The notes beneath the pieces are model-generated. The model did not search any database. It was not told where the DNA came from and saw only the letters and a list, made by a program, of their open reading frames with translations. 64,000 nt of DNA from Sphingomonas citri (GTDB lineage Bacteria; Pseudomonadota; Alphaproteobacteria; Sphingomonadales; Sphingomonadaceae). The stretch spans positions 1-64,000 of the forward strand of contig NZ_JAHXZN010000004.1 of NCBI RefSeq assembly GCF_019429485.1, given 5' to 3'. The translations under genes were made by a program, and so were the position numbers. Each line of letters begins with the position of its first letter. The first letter of the stretch is position 1. Shown in pieces: positions 23,732-32,644 of the stretch.

Positions 23732-24787
23732 TCAGAAACTATACACCAGCGACAATCGGCTGAGCGTGTCGGTGCTGAGCCGTTCGTCGCGGGGCTCGCT
23801 CTCATATTGCACGGTGTAGGAGAATTTGGCCGAGAGCGGGCCGAGCAGCTTGGCCTCGAGTGCGCTGACGCTGCGCACCGTGCTGTTGTAATGTTCGAGA
23901 TAGGCCGACGCCTCCTGGCTCAGCCGCAGCCCGCCGATCAGCGTCCAATTGAGGTTCATGCTGCCGCGCGCGGCGAGGCTGCTCTGCATGAAGTCATCGG
24001 TGAAGTCGGTCTGGCGGAAGGCGGGGCCGGCCTCGAGGTCGAGTGTCAGCCCCGAGCGGCGGAACACGCCGTAGCCGGCGCCGACCGAGACCGCGTAGCG
24101 GCTGACATAGCCGAGGAAGCGATCCGACTCATAGCCGAGGTTGCCGTAGATATAGGCCCGGTCGCTGACCTTGTAATTGGGCTGGTAGCCGAAGGTGTAG
24201 CGCTCGCGGCTGGTGACGCCGTCGGTGCGCTGGAAGTCGGCCTGGCCGAGCAGCCGGTGGCGCCAGCGCAGCCCCTCGCGGGTGAGATCGGCCGAGCCGG
24301 TCAGCCCGGTGATGTTCGAGTTGCCCGTGGAGATGAACCCGCCCGCCTCGACCTTGCCGGTCCACAGCTCGAACGCGCTGGCCTGCTGCAAGCGCTCGTC
24401 GTGCGCGCGCGCGCGTGCGGTGCGCCAGTCGCTCGCCTGGCGCAGCACCAGGTCGGCCGAGCCGGGGTCGCCCGCGCGCGCGTATTTGACGATGGTGGCG
24501 ACGCCGGCCTCGTCGTTGGCCGCGATCGCGGCGTCGAGCATGGCGCGGATCTCGGGCGGGATCGTCGGGCCGGGTATCTTGGCGAGGGTGACGCCGACGT
24601 CGCCGAGCGTCGGCGGCGGCACCTCGGGCTCGGGCGCCTCGACCACGACCGGGGGCAGTTCGAGCTCGGGCAGGCGCAGCGTGCCGCGCGCGCGCCGCGC
24701 CGCGCGGCGGCTCCTCGCCTGGGCGAGCGGCGCCGCCGCCGCGGCGGGGGCGGCGAGCGTGAAAGCGGAGAGCGTGAGCAGGATCAT
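23732..24787 (-). CDS. DUF481 outer membrane protein (YdiY-like)
   Basis: The 351-residue precursor has a signal peptide (about 1-18), a basic then Pro/Glu-rich linker, a helical segment and a C-terminal barrel of about 220 residues that begins GKVEAGGFISTGNSNITG and ends with LSLVYSF, the terminal phenylalanine of an outer membrane beta-barrel. This is the DUF481 pattern of salt-stress-induced YdiY. The helical insert before the barrel is longer than in E. coli YdiY. Function beyond outer membrane localisation is unknown. Confidence 0.85.
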   Translation of the reverse strand: MILLTLSAFTLAAPAAAAAPLAQARSRRAARRARGTLRLPELELPPVVVEAPEPEVPPPTLGDVGVTLAKIPGPTIPPEIRAMLDAAIAANDEAGVATIVKYARAGDPGSADLVLRQASDWRTARARAHDERLQQASAFELWTGKVEAGGFISTGNSNITGLTGSADLTREGLRWRHRLLGQADFQRTDGVTSRERYTFGYQPNYKVSDRAYIYGNLGYESDRFLGYVSRYAVSVGAGYGVFRRSGLTLDLEAGPAFRQTDFTDDFMQSSLAARGSMNLNWTLIGGLRLSQEASAYLEHYNSTVRSVSALEAKLLGPLSAKFSYTVQYESEPRDERLSTDTLSRLSLVYSF

Positions 24788-25321
24788 CGGTCGGACGCGA
24801 TCGGAGCGAGGGTCAGTCGCGCGCGATCACGCGCGCCGGGGCTGAGCTGACGATCCGACCGACATTCATCTCTCACACTCCCGAGGCCCGCGGGCGGCAT
24901 CGCGCGTCCGCGTCACGGCGGACTGGTGCGGGACCGACCAGGCAACGCCGATCTCCCTGCGACAGCGCAGCGCATAGAGGGGCTTGGTCGCGGGTGGAAG
25001 GGCGTGACGCGCGCCGGCACGACGAAGCGCTGGTTATATGCCGGCTTCCCCGATCGTAGCGGCGCCGGCCGCCGGCAGCGCGCAGTTGACGGCCGAAACC
25101 GTCGCTGCGCCGACGATGCCGAGCACGGACGATCCGGGGTGTCGCCGGCTGCGGGCGGAAGCGGCCCGGTGGCGATCCACTTCGTTGGCGTGCCTAGCCT
25201 GACGAGCTACCGTCGCATCATCCTGTCGGTGGGCCGCTGAGAATCGAACGGCTGGCGACGGCCGCGCCGGCTGCCGGACGGGGGGAGCTGAGCGCGGGCT
25301 CCGTCATCGCTGGAGCCGCAA
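24788..25321. other. Intergenic region, no convincing gene
   Basis: About 530 bases lie between the DUF481 gene and the terminator of the next TonB receptor. A 104-codon open frame on the plus strand (24926-25240) has no ribosome-binding site, no recognisable domain and an amino-acid mix typical of random GC-rich frames. The DUF481 promoter should lie near 24788-24900. No tRNA or clear repeat was found. Confidence 0.5.
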
Positions 25322-25355
25322 GAAAAATGGCTCCCGAGGACGGTCCTCGGGAGCC
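25322..25355 (-). terminator. Rho-independent terminator of the TonB receptor gene
   Basis: A perfect 12-pair stem (GGCTCCCGAGGA/TCCTCGGGAGCC, three-base loop, 25329-25355) is followed on the minus strand by ATTTTTCT. It starts 25 bases after the receptor stop codon and is the clearest intrinsic terminator in the window. Confidence 0.92.
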
Positions 25356-25379
25356 AGGGCAAGGCCAAGGGGAGGCGGC

Positions 25380-28300
25380 CTAGAGGCTGAGGCGCAGGCC
25401 GAGACGGAAGGTGCGGCCGAGCACGTCGTACAACACCGGGTTGAAGCCGTACGTCACGCCGTTCTGCGGCGAGGGTTCGGGCGCCTTGTTGAACAGATTG
25501 TCCACCTTGGCATAGGCGGAGATGCTCTTGCTGATGTTGAACGAGCCGCCGAGATCGACGTAGAGCGCGCCGGGCATCGTGTTGTCGTTGATGGTGGTGA
25601 TGTTGCCGGTCGGATCCGGCGCCGGGCAGCTGCCCGGATCGCACTGGATATATTCGTTCGAGTAGACGCCGTCGGAGAACCAGCGCTCGGTCACCGACAG
25701 CGAGAAGTCGTCCGTGTCCCAGCTCTGGATCGCGAACACCTTCCAGTCGGGCACGTTGCCGCGGTTGTTGCCGGCCTGCTCGGTCGGGATCGTGCCGGGG
25801 AGGCCCGAAGTCTCGGTATAGTGCAGCGTACGCGTGGCGAGGCCGCGGATCGTGAAGGCGCCCGGCAGACCGACGCCGCTGAGCGGGCGGCGGTAGCTCG
25901 CCTCGATGTCGAAGCCGTTGGTGCGCACGCGCGCGAAGTTGAACAGCTGCTCGTTGACGAACAGCGGGCCGGCCGCGGCGTCGAGATTGAACGAGCCGCA
26001 GAACTGCGCGAGGTTCTGCAGGAAGCACTGGTTGATCGCCGACTGCCCGCTGAACGGCGTGATGATGCCTTCCACCTTGATGTTGTAATAGTCGAACGAG
26101 GCGCTGAAGCCCGGCAGGAAGCCGGCGGTGGTGCCGTCGAAGACGATGCCGCCTGTCGTGTTGCGCGAGGTCTCCGGCTTCAGCGCGGTGTTGCCGATCG
26201 TGTTCGACGGCGCCTGGACGAACTGCCCCGCGGTGGGCGAACTGCCCGGCGCGCGCGGATCGAGGAAGGTGGCGTTGGCGAAGGTCGGCGTGCGGAACAG
26301 CTCGGAGAGGTTGGGCGCGCGCACATCGCGCGAGGTCACGCCGCGCAGCTTGATGCCGGTGAGCGGCGTGTCCCACGTGCCGCCGACCTTCCAGCTCGTG
26401 ATCCAGCCCGAGGTGCTGTAGCGCGTCTGACGGACGCCCGCGTTGATGTTGGCGCGGCCGATCTGGTCCTCGTTCGAGATTGGGATGTCGAGCTCGAGGA
26501 AGCCCTCGTGCACGTTGTAGCGGCCGGTGCCGTTCTTGTAGTTGCCGGCGTACCAGTTGCCGCCGGTCAGCGTGTTCTGCGTGGGGTCGGCGGGATAGTC
26601 GGTGGTGTTCGGGTTAGCCGCGGTGACGCCGTTGCCGTACGGATCGGCCTTGGTGCGATACCATTCGCGGCGATACTCGTAGCCGAAGGCGACCGACAGC
26701 GGCCCCGCCCAGGTCGAGACCGGCTGGCCGTTGAAGCTGATCGCGCCGGCGTTCTGCGTCGACCAGGTGTGCTGGTAGGGGCCGATCGCGGGCTTGACGT
26801 AGTTGAGCGCGGCCTCGGTCACGCCGCCGTCGCCGATGATGTTGAGCGGGACGCAGCCGGCGGCGCGCGCCGCCGCATTGGCGCAGCCGATCGTGCCGTT
26901 GGGCAGCCGCACTGCCTGGTAGGCGGCGCGGAAGCGCGAGATGTTGAGCATGTTGTCGACGTGCAGGTCGGTATAGTTGCGCCCGTACTCGTAATAAGCG
27001 TCGTAGCTCCACTCGGCGCCGAGGCCGCGGAACTTGCCGTTGGCGCCGACGACGTAGCGCAGGTTGGTGCGCACCGGCTTCACCTCGATGAAGTCGCCGA
27101 GCTGCGCCAGCGCCGAGCCGTACTGGAACTGGGTAATGCCGGCGTTGGTGCAGGCCTGCTGGATCGACTGCGGCACGAACGGGTTGGCGTTGACGTTGTT
27201 GAGGCCGCACTGGATCGTGAGGTTGGCCTGCTGGGCGTAGCCGGGGTTCGGCGAATTTTCCGAGCTGACGCGCGAGCCGTTGAAGGTGAAATACACCTCG
27301 TTGTTGGGCGCGAAATCGAAGCCGACGCGCGAGTAGTAATTGTAGCGCTCCAGCTTGGAGGCGAGGCTGGTGCCGGCGCCGACCACGCCGCTGGTGTCGC
27401 CGCCCGAGCAGAAGGAGGGCGTGCAGCCGGTCACCGCGCCGGTCCCCGTGGGCACGCCGTTCGAGCCGTACTGGAACTGATAGGGCTGGCCGTTGGCGCC
27501 GAAGGCGATGCCCTGGAGCGGGCCCGAGGTGATCAGGCCGAACTTCGAATATTGATATTGCTGCGCGTTCTGGATGTAGAAGATGCGCGGCTGGCCCGCG
27601 GGCGTGTTGGTCACGCCGGTCTGCACGAAGGCGGGCGAGTTGTACCAGTCGCGGCCGTTGGCGCCGACGATGCCGAACCCCGGGTTCGGCACGCCGCCCT
27701 GCCGGCCGTATTCGGCGCTGACCACGACGTGCAGCCGGTCCTCGTAGTAGCTGTTGCCCCAGGCCGCCTGCGCCGTGACGCCGGCGTCGTCGCCATAGGT
27801 GGTGATGCTGCCCTGCAGGTTGGCCTTGAAGCCCTTGAAGCGCTTGTCGGTGATGAAGTTGACCACGCCGCCGACCGCGTCCGACCCGTAGGAGGCCGAG
27901 GCACCGCCATTGACCACGTCGACGCGCTGGACGAGCAGCTGCGGGAACTGGCTGACGTCGGGCACGCCCGAGTAATTGGCGCCGACGAAGCGCTGCCCGT
28001 CGAGCAGCGTCAGCGTGCGGATCGCGCCGAGACCACGCAGCGAGAAGGAGCTCAGCCCCTGGATGCCGCTCGACGTGCTGCCCACCGAGGTGGCGCGGCC
28101 GGTCGATCCCTGCAGCGAGGGCAACTGCGTGACCGCGTTGAAGATGTTGGGCTGCGCCAGCCGCTGGAGGTCGGCCGCGCCGATCACCTGCGTCGGCGTG
28201 GGCGCGTTGAACCCGCTCGAGGTGATGCGCGAGCCGGTGACGATGATGTCGGAGCCGGGCTCGGCGGCCGGATCGGGCTGGGCGACCGTCGCCGCGCTGT

Positions 28301-28508
28301 CGGCGGTGGCAGGGTCAGCGCCCGACGGCGTCGCCGCGGCGGAGCCGGGCTGGATCGTCGGGGACGGCTCGGTCTGCGCGGCCGGCTCGGTCTGCGCCTG
28401 CGCCGGCATCGCCAACGCCAGGGCGAGCGCCGCCCCGCTCGCCGCCATCAGCGCGCCGCGGCGGCACGCCGCCATGCCGTGCCTCAGCTCCACTTCGAAC
28501 GCCATCAT
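25380..28508 (-). CDS. TonB-dependent outer membrane receptor
   Basis: The 1042-residue precursor has a signal peptide ending in AMPAQAQ (about residue 39), a TonB-box-like DIIVTGSRI, a plug domain (LPSLQGSTGRAT, LLDGQRFVGANYSGVPDVSQFP, VVNGGASASYGSDAVGGVVNF) and a barrel ending in TFRLGLRLSL. The plug sequence places it with the sphingomonad receptors often found beside catabolic clusters. It is the last gene of the minus-strand arm of the 25-43 kb locus, 200 bases after the metallo-beta-lactamase-fold gene, with operator-like sequences in that gap. GGAGGGG precedes the chosen ATG. Substrate unknown. Confidence 0.92.
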   Translation of the reverse strand: MMAFEVELRHGMAACRRGALMAASGAALALALAMPAQAQTEPAAQTEPSPTIQPGSAAATPSGADPATADSAATVAQPDPAAEPGSDIIVTGSRITSSGFNAPTPTQVIGAADLQRLAQPNIFNAVTQLPSLQGSTGRATSVGSTSSGIQGLSSFSLRGLGAIRTLTLLDGQRFVGANYSGVPDVSQFPQLLVQRVDVVNGGASASYGSDAVGGVVNFITDKRFKGFKANLQGSITTYGDDAGVTAQAAWGNSYYEDRLHVVVSAEYGRQGGVPNPGFGIVGANGRDWYNSPAFVQTGVTNTPAGQPRIFYIQNAQQYQYSKFGLITSGPLQGIAFGANGQPYQFQYGSNGVPTGTGAVTGCTPSFCSGGDTSGVVGAGTSLASKLERYNYYSRVGFDFAPNNEVYFTFNGSRVSSENSPNPGYAQQANLTIQCGLNNVNANPFVPQSIQQACTNAGITQFQYGSALAQLGDFIEVKPVRTNLRYVVGANGKFRGLGAEWSYDAYYEYGRNYTDLHVDNMLNISRFRAAYQAVRLPNGTIGCANAAARAAGCVPLNIIGDGGVTEAALNYVKPAIGPYQHTWSTQNAGAISFNGQPVSTWAGPLSVAFGYEYRREWYRTKADPYGNGVTAANPNTTDYPADPTQNTLTGGNWYAGNYKNGTGRYNVHEGFLELDIPISNEDQIGRANINAGVRQTRYSTSGWITSWKVGGTWDTPLTGIKLRGVTSRDVRAPNLSELFRTPTFANATFLDPRAPGSSPTAGQFVQAPSNTIGNTALKPETSRNTTGGIVFDGTTAGFLPGFSASFDYYNIKVEGIITPFSGQSAINQCFLQNLAQFCGSFNLDAAAGPLFVNEQLFNFARVRTNGFDIEASYRRPLSGVGLPGAFTIRGLATRTLHYTETSGLPGTIPTEQAGNNRGNVPDWKVFAIQSWDTDDFSLSVTERWFSDGVYSNEYIQCDPGSCPAPDPTGNITTINDNTMPGALYVDLGGSFNISKSISAYAKVDNLFNKAPEPSPQNGVTYGFNPVLYDVLGRTFRLGLRLSL

Positions 28509-28650
28509 GTCCAGACCCCTCCTCCCGTCATGGGAGAGGCAGGTCGACACTCGCGCGGCGCATCGGCGACCCGATCGGTCCGGCGGTTGTTCCGCTCGGA
28601 CATGCGCTGCCGGCCGAGCGTCGCCGACCTGATCCTCTCCGTCTGCCGAG

Positions 28651-28702
28651 TTGTCCGACAGATCTGCATCATTGTCGACAGAAAAGTTGCAGTGTGTGCA
28701 AC
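28651..28702. promoter_or_regulatory. Candidate operators upstream of the TonB receptor
   Basis: Two near-identical elements, TTGTCCGACAGA (28651-28662) and TTGTCGACAGA (28672-28682), start 21 bases apart, two helical turns. They are followed by an inverted repeat GTTGCA-GTGTG-TGCAAC (28686-28702). They lie 140-195 bases upstream of the receptor start. TTGTC/GACAA half sites fit GntR-family operators in general, but the binding protein is a guess. Confidence 0.4.
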
Positions 28703-28710
28703 GTCGTTTC

Positions 28711-29712
28711 TTACAACGGCTGCGGCTCTCCGTTGCGCGCGATCCAGAGCCGTGTGCATTGCTCCTGCACCTGCATGTAGCGGCGATAGCGATCGCGCCC
28801 GAGGACGAAGGGATTGGTCTGACCGCCTCGCCGATAGCGGAGCAGTTCGAGCCGCTCGAGTGCCTCATAATGGAGCGGGTGGTTGCCGATCTGGCTGTCC
28901 ACGCCGGCGGCGCGGGTCAGCCCGATCCAGCGCTGGATCGACCCGACCTGCGCGGCGCGCAACGCGGGTGTCCAGGGCAGGCCCGAGCCGCCGTAGAAGC
29001 CGACCACGTGGCGTCGCCCGCGATCGTGCACCGGGAAGATCGTCGAGAGCGTGCCGCGCGTGTGACCGGGGGTGACGTGGAAGCGGATCGGCACGCCGCC
29101 GATCACGCGCGATTCGCCATCCGCCACCGCGATGTCGCGGCGCGGCGGCGGTCCCCAGCCGCGCACCTCGAGCCGTCGCGGCGACTCCATCTCGTCCCAG
29201 TCGGCGGCGGAGGCGATCACGCGCGCGCCATAGGCCTGCTGGAAATGCGCCGCGCCGCCGTAATGGTCGCCGTGCGCGTGGCTGAGGATCACGTAGCGGA
29301 CGTCGCGCGGATCGAGCCCCATCGCGCGCAAATTGGGCTCGATCAGCGTGCGCGCCTCGTCGGCGTTGTTGAGCGAGTCGAACAGCACGATGCCGTCGCG
29401 CGTGCGCAGCGCCCAGGCCGACACCGCCATCTGCCCGACCGAGAACAGCTCGTCGAACGCGGCGAACGGCTCGACCACGCCGTTATATTGCTCGCCCTGC
29501 GTGCGCGGCTTGTAGCGCGCGTCGAGGATGCAGCGGTGCGCGAAGTCGACGAACAGGTCGTCGCGCGCGATCCGGCGGGCGGCGTCGAACGCGCGCGCCG
29601 CGGCGGCGCGATCCTCCTTCGGAAAGGCGAGCGGGCGCGGATAGTCGGCCGCGCCGGGCGTCGGGACTGGGGTGGCGGCGAGCAGCGCGGCGAGCCAGGC
29701 GGTGAGGGTCAT
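28711..29712 (-). CDS. Secreted metallo-beta-lactamase-fold hydrolase (B3-like)
   Basis: The 333-residue precursor has a signal peptide (about 1-20) and the metal-binding motif SHAHGDHYGG (His145, His147, Asp149, His150), followed by TPGHTRGT and a C-terminal NHPLHYEAL histidine. That set fits the subclass B3-like branch, two zinc ions, periplasmic. Although such proteins are often named beta-lactamases, the operon context (overlapping a PQQ dehydrogenase gene, next to a TonB receptor) suggests hydrolysis of an ester or lactone formed in the same pathway. Its ATG overlaps the upstream stop by four bases (ATGA). Confidence 0.87.
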   Translation of the reverse strand: MTLTAWLAALLAATPVPTPGAADYPRPLAFPKEDRAAAARAFDAARRIARDDLFVDFAHRCILDARYKPRTQGEQYNGVVEPFAAFDELFSVGQMAVSAWALRTRDGIVLFDSLNNADEARTLIEPNLRAMGLDPRDVRYVILSHAHGDHYGGAAHFQQAYGARVIASAADWDEMESPRRLEVRGWGPPPRRDIAVADGESRVIGGVPIRFHVTPGHTRGTLSTIFPVHDRGRRHVVGFYGGSGLPWTPALRAAQVGSIQRWIGLTRAAGVDSQIGNHPLHYEALERLELLRYRRGGQTNPFVLGRDRYRRYMQVQEQCTRLWIARNGEPQPL

Positions 29713-31988
29713 TTCTCCTCCGGTAGCCCGAAGACATAGACCGCGTAGCCGGTGATCGGGCGATGCACCTCGGTCAGCATCGTCCCCGGCTTGAGCTGCG
29801 GGCTGCCGCCACCCAGCGCGGTGGTGACCGCGACATATTGCCGCCCGTCGACCGCGAAGGAGACGGGGAAGCCCTGCACCGTGGTGCCCAGCCGCGTCTT
29901 CCACAGCGTCTCGCCGGTGCGCACGTCGACCGCGCGGAAGACGCGGTCGAAATCGCCGACGAAGGCGAGGTTGCCCGCGGTCGACACCACGGAGGTGAGG
30001 AACGGCGCGCGCTGCTGCACGGTCCACAGCGGCGCACGGTCGCGCGCGCGATAGGCGGAGAGCCGGCCGAGCTGCCCGCCGGTGCCGGGCATCTCGTAAT
30101 AGACCTGGCTGCCGTTGCCGAGCATCAGCACGCAGCTCTGGCTGAGCGGGATCACCAAAGCGTCGCTCGGCTGGTGATAGCTCATCGCCTGCCAATTGTG
30201 CCCGCCCTCGGGGCCGGGGCAGGAGGCGAGCCACTGGTCGGACTGCTGCTTGACCACGTCGTCGCGGTAGCTCGGCCGGCCGGTCACCGGATCGATCCGC
30301 GTGAAGACGTTCTGGAACACCGTCTCGGTCGCGCCGAGGAATTTCCCGTCGCGCCGGTCGAGCTGCCACAGGATCCCGGCCTTGCCGATCGTGAAGAGCG
30401 ACTTGCTTTCGCCGTGATCGACCAGCACGCGCTCGAACACCTCGTCGAGGTCGAAGGTCTCGCCCGGGGCGTGATTGAACCACCAGCGCAGCTTGCCCGT
30501 GCCGGGGTCGAGCGCCAGCGTCGAGTTGGCGTAGTCGGTCGCGCCGGTGGCGGAGCCGCGCTCGTCGCGGCGCCACGGCTTGCCCTGCGCGGTGCCCCAA
30601 TAGGTGGTGTCGAGCGCGGGATCGTAGGTGCCCGCGATCCAGGTCTCCGATCCCTTGCGCTCGTCGTCGGGCAGCGCGCCCCAGCTGTCGCCGCCGGGCT
30701 GGCCGGTCAGCGCGACGGTGGTGAAGGTCCAGTCGCGCTTCCCCGTCGCTGCGTCATAGGCGCTGATATAGCAATGGTCGGGCGTGCCCTTGCGCCCGCA
30801 ATTGGTCATGCCGACGATCACCTTGCCCTTGATGATGATCAGCCCGCCGGTGGAGCGGCCGACACCGGGCTTCTCGTCGGTGATGTGCGTCTTCCACACT
30901 TCCTCGCCGCTGCGCGCGTCGAGCGCGTAGACCCAGCCCTCGGGCGTGTTGACGTAGAGGTTGGTGCCCCACAGCCCCATCGCGCGCGTCTCCACCGAGG
31001 ACGGGCCGGGGCCGGCGCTGGTGGGGAAGGGGCCGAGGCGGTTCTCCCACAGCAGCTCGCCGTCGCGCGCGTCGAGCGCCTGGATGACGTTGCCGACACC
31101 CCACATGTACATGATGCCGTCGTGGACGATGGGGGTGTCCTCCATCGTTCCGTTCTCGGGCATCGACCACATCCACTTGAGCTGGAGCTTCGCCACGTTG
31201 CCGGTGTCGATCTGCGCCAGCGGGCTGTAGCTCCACCCCTGGTAATTGCGGCGGAACATCAGCCAGTCGCCCGGCGGCGGGTCGCGCAGCATCGCGTCGG
31301 TGACGGGGCGATAATCGGCGATCGCGCCCTTGAGGCTCAGCCCGGGCTTGCTCGGCAGCACGAAGCGGCCGGGGTCGGCGTACTTCACCTTCTGCCCCGG
31401 CGCGGCGAAGCCCGCCGAGGTGGCGGGCGCGGCGGCGCCGCCGGGGCCGTTGGCGGGAGCGGACTCCTTGGCGCCGCCGATCTGCGCCTCCTGCGAGGCG
31501 GTGCTGCCGGCGGGCGCGCCGGTCGCGGCGGTGGCCTGGGGGTCGGCGAAGGCGTCGGCGGGGGGCTTGCCGCTTGCCACCGCGCCGAGCAGGGTCGTCG
31601 CCTTCCGATCGAGCGGCGTGTCGCCCGCGGGCGCGCCATTGGCGTAGAGGATGTAGGCGACGATCGCGTCATAGGTCGCGTCGTCGAGACTGGCGCCGCG
31701 GCCGTACGGCATCGAGGCGTGGATCTTGCTGTAGAGCGCCGCGACCGCGCGCTTGCCCCACACCGCGTTGAACGAGGCGCCGGTCAGCGCCGGCGCGTCG
31801 GTGGCGCCGGCGAGGTCGCTCTGGTGGCAGGCGGCGCATTGCTCGGCATAGGCGCTGCGTCCCGCGGCGACCTGCGCGCGCGTGAAGAGACCGCCGGGCT
31901 GCTGCGCGACCGCGATCGTGCCCGCGAGCACGGTACCGGCGGCGGCGAGCAGGAGCGCGGCGCGGGGGTGGAGGGCGAAGTGTCGCAT
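29709..31988 (-). CDS. Quinohaemoprotein (PQQ) dehydrogenase with N-terminal cytochrome c
   Basis: A 759-residue exported enzyme. After the signal peptide (1-28) comes a cytochrome c domain with CAACH (Cys51, Cys54, His55) and a likely axial Met in HASMPYGRG. An Ala/Gly/Pro linker (about 125-200) leads to an eight-blade PQQ propeller starting GDWLMFRRNYQGWSYSPL, with repeats such as YALDARSGEEVWK. GATDYANSTLALD holds the aspartate that matches the catalytic position of PQQ alcohol dehydrogenases. Known quinohaemoprotein alcohol dehydrogenases usually carry the cytochrome at the C-terminus; here the order is reversed. It probably oxidises an alcohol or aldehyde in the periplasm and passes electrons to the fused haem. 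Confidence 0.88.
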   Translation of the reverse strand: MRHFALHPRAALLLAAAGTVLAGTIAVAQQPGGLFTRAQVAAGRSAYAEQCAACHQSDLAGATDAPALTGASFNAVWGKRAVAALYSKIHASMPYGRGASLDDATYDAIVAYILYANGAPAGDTPLDRKATTLLGAVASGKPPADAFADPQATAATGAPAGSTASQEAQIGGAKESAPANGPGGAAAPATSAGFAAPGQKVKYADPGRFVLPSKPGLSLKGAIADYRPVTDAMLRDPPPGDWLMFRRNYQGWSYSPLAQIDTGNVAKLQLKWMWSMPENGTMEDTPIVHDGIMYMWGVGNVIQALDARDGELLWENRLGPFPTSAGPGPSSVETRAMGLWGTNLYVNTPEGWVYALDARSGEEVWKTHITDEKPGVGRSTGGLIIIKGKVIVGMTNCGRKGTPDHCYISAYDAATGKRDWTFTTVALTGQPGGDSWGALPDDERKGSETWIAGTYDPALDTTYWGTAQGKPWRRDERGSATGATDYANSTLALDPGTGKLRWWFNHAPGETFDLDEVFERVLVDHGESKSLFTIGKAGILWQLDRRDGKFLGATETVFQNVFTRIDPVTGRPSYRDDVVKQQSDQWLASCPGPEGGHNWQAMSYHQPSDALVIPLSQSCVLMLGNGSQVYYEMPGTGGQLGRLSAYRARDRAPLWTVQQRAPFLTSVVSTAGNLAFVGDFDRVFRAVDVRTGETLWKTRLGTTVQGFPVSFAVDGRQYVAVTTALGGGSPQLKPGTMLTEVHRPITGYAVYVFGLPEEK

Positions 31989-31990
31989 GG

Positions 31991-32503
31991 TCAGCGCCGC
32001 GGCGCGTCGAGCTGCGGCAGGAACCAGCCGCCGCGCTGCGGCACGCCGGGGGTGGCGCGCGCGTGCGCGGGGAGCAGCCAGCCCCACAAAGTCCCCTTCG
32101 GTCCCCAGCTATAGCCCGGCGGCGCCTTCTCGCTGTCGATCTGGACGTACAGCCGCCCGGTGCGCAGCGCCGCGGCCTGTGCCCTGCTCAGCCGAAAGCG
32201 GCCCGCGATCGTGCCGTCGGTATCGCCGCTCACCGTCAGCGCCAGCGCCTTGCTGCCCGGCACGCCGATCGCGGGGCCGATCAGCAGGTGCGCCGCGGTG
32301 GCGCGCGAGGGCAGGCCGCGGAAGCGGCCGCTGACGGTCAGCCGCGTGCCGTCGAGCCGCGCCTCCGCCTCGCCGCGCCCCGCGATCACCGCCTTGGTCT
32401 CGTCGTCGAGCGGCATCGGACCGAGATCTGCCTGATAGTCGGCGGCGTGCAGCGGGGCGGCGAGGGTCGCGGTCAACAGCAGCCCCGCCAGCGTCCAGCG
32501 CAT
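31991..32503 (-). CDS. Secreted CHRD-domain protein
   Basis: The 170-residue precursor has a signal peptide cut near LHAAD (residue 21) and a CHRD-type beta domain: SGRFRGLPSRATAAHLLIGPA, LTVSGDTDGTIAGRFRLS, LRTGRLYVQIDSEKAPPG. CHRD domains occur in secreted bacterial proteins of unknown role. GGAGGATCGGG precedes the ATG, which fixes this start over an upstream GTG at 32521. It is the first gene of the minus-strand unit and lies three bases from the dehydrogenase start. Confidence 0.82.
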   Translation of the reverse strand: MRWTLAGLLLTATLAAPLHAADYQADLGPMPLDDETKAVIAGRGEAEARLDGTRLTVSGRFRGLPSRATAAHLLIGPAIGVPGSKALALTVSGDTDGTIAGRFRLSRAQAAALRTGRLYVQIDSEKAPPGYSWGPKGTLWGWLLPAHARATPGVPQRGGWFLPQLDAPRR

Positions 32504-32576
32504 CCCGATCCTCCCCACCACCCCGGCTCGTCCCCGCCGATGATCATCGTCAGTGTGCTTGACGTGGTCTCAGATC

Positions 32577-32604
32577 GCATACAAGATTGCACCTGTCCAT
32601 ACAA
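32577..32604. promoter_or_regulatory. Paired CATACAA (TTGTATG) operator candidates
   Basis: GCATACAA (32577-32584) and CCATACAA (32597-32604) start exactly 20 bases apart in the divergent promoter between the CHRD gene and the cupin gene. The first reads TTGTATGC on the other strand, the same core as the element at 36123. Spacing of two helical turns suggests cooperative binding. GntR/FCD proteins commonly bind TTGTATACAA-like palindromes, and one is encoded at 42006-42737; the link is an inference. Confidence 0.5.
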
Positions 32605-32644
32605 ACGGTGCGCCCACGGGCAGCGTCGCAAAAAGGAGAGTGGG

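Noticed and set aside
24926..25240. A 104-codon plus-strand frame in the gap before the TonB receptor
   Set aside because: No ribosome-binding site, no signal peptide, no known domain and random-looking composition.
28711..29712. An antibiotic-resistance metallo-beta-lactamase
   Set aside because: The zinc motif fits the fold only; operon overlap with a PQQ dehydrogenase points to a catabolic hydrolase.
29709..31988. Polyvinyl alcohol dehydrogenase
   Set aside because: The haem-plus-PQQ combination recalls that enzyme, but the propeller start and active-site segment look closer to alcohol dehydrogenases, and no oxidised-PVA hydrolase gene is present; the name would overstate the evidence.
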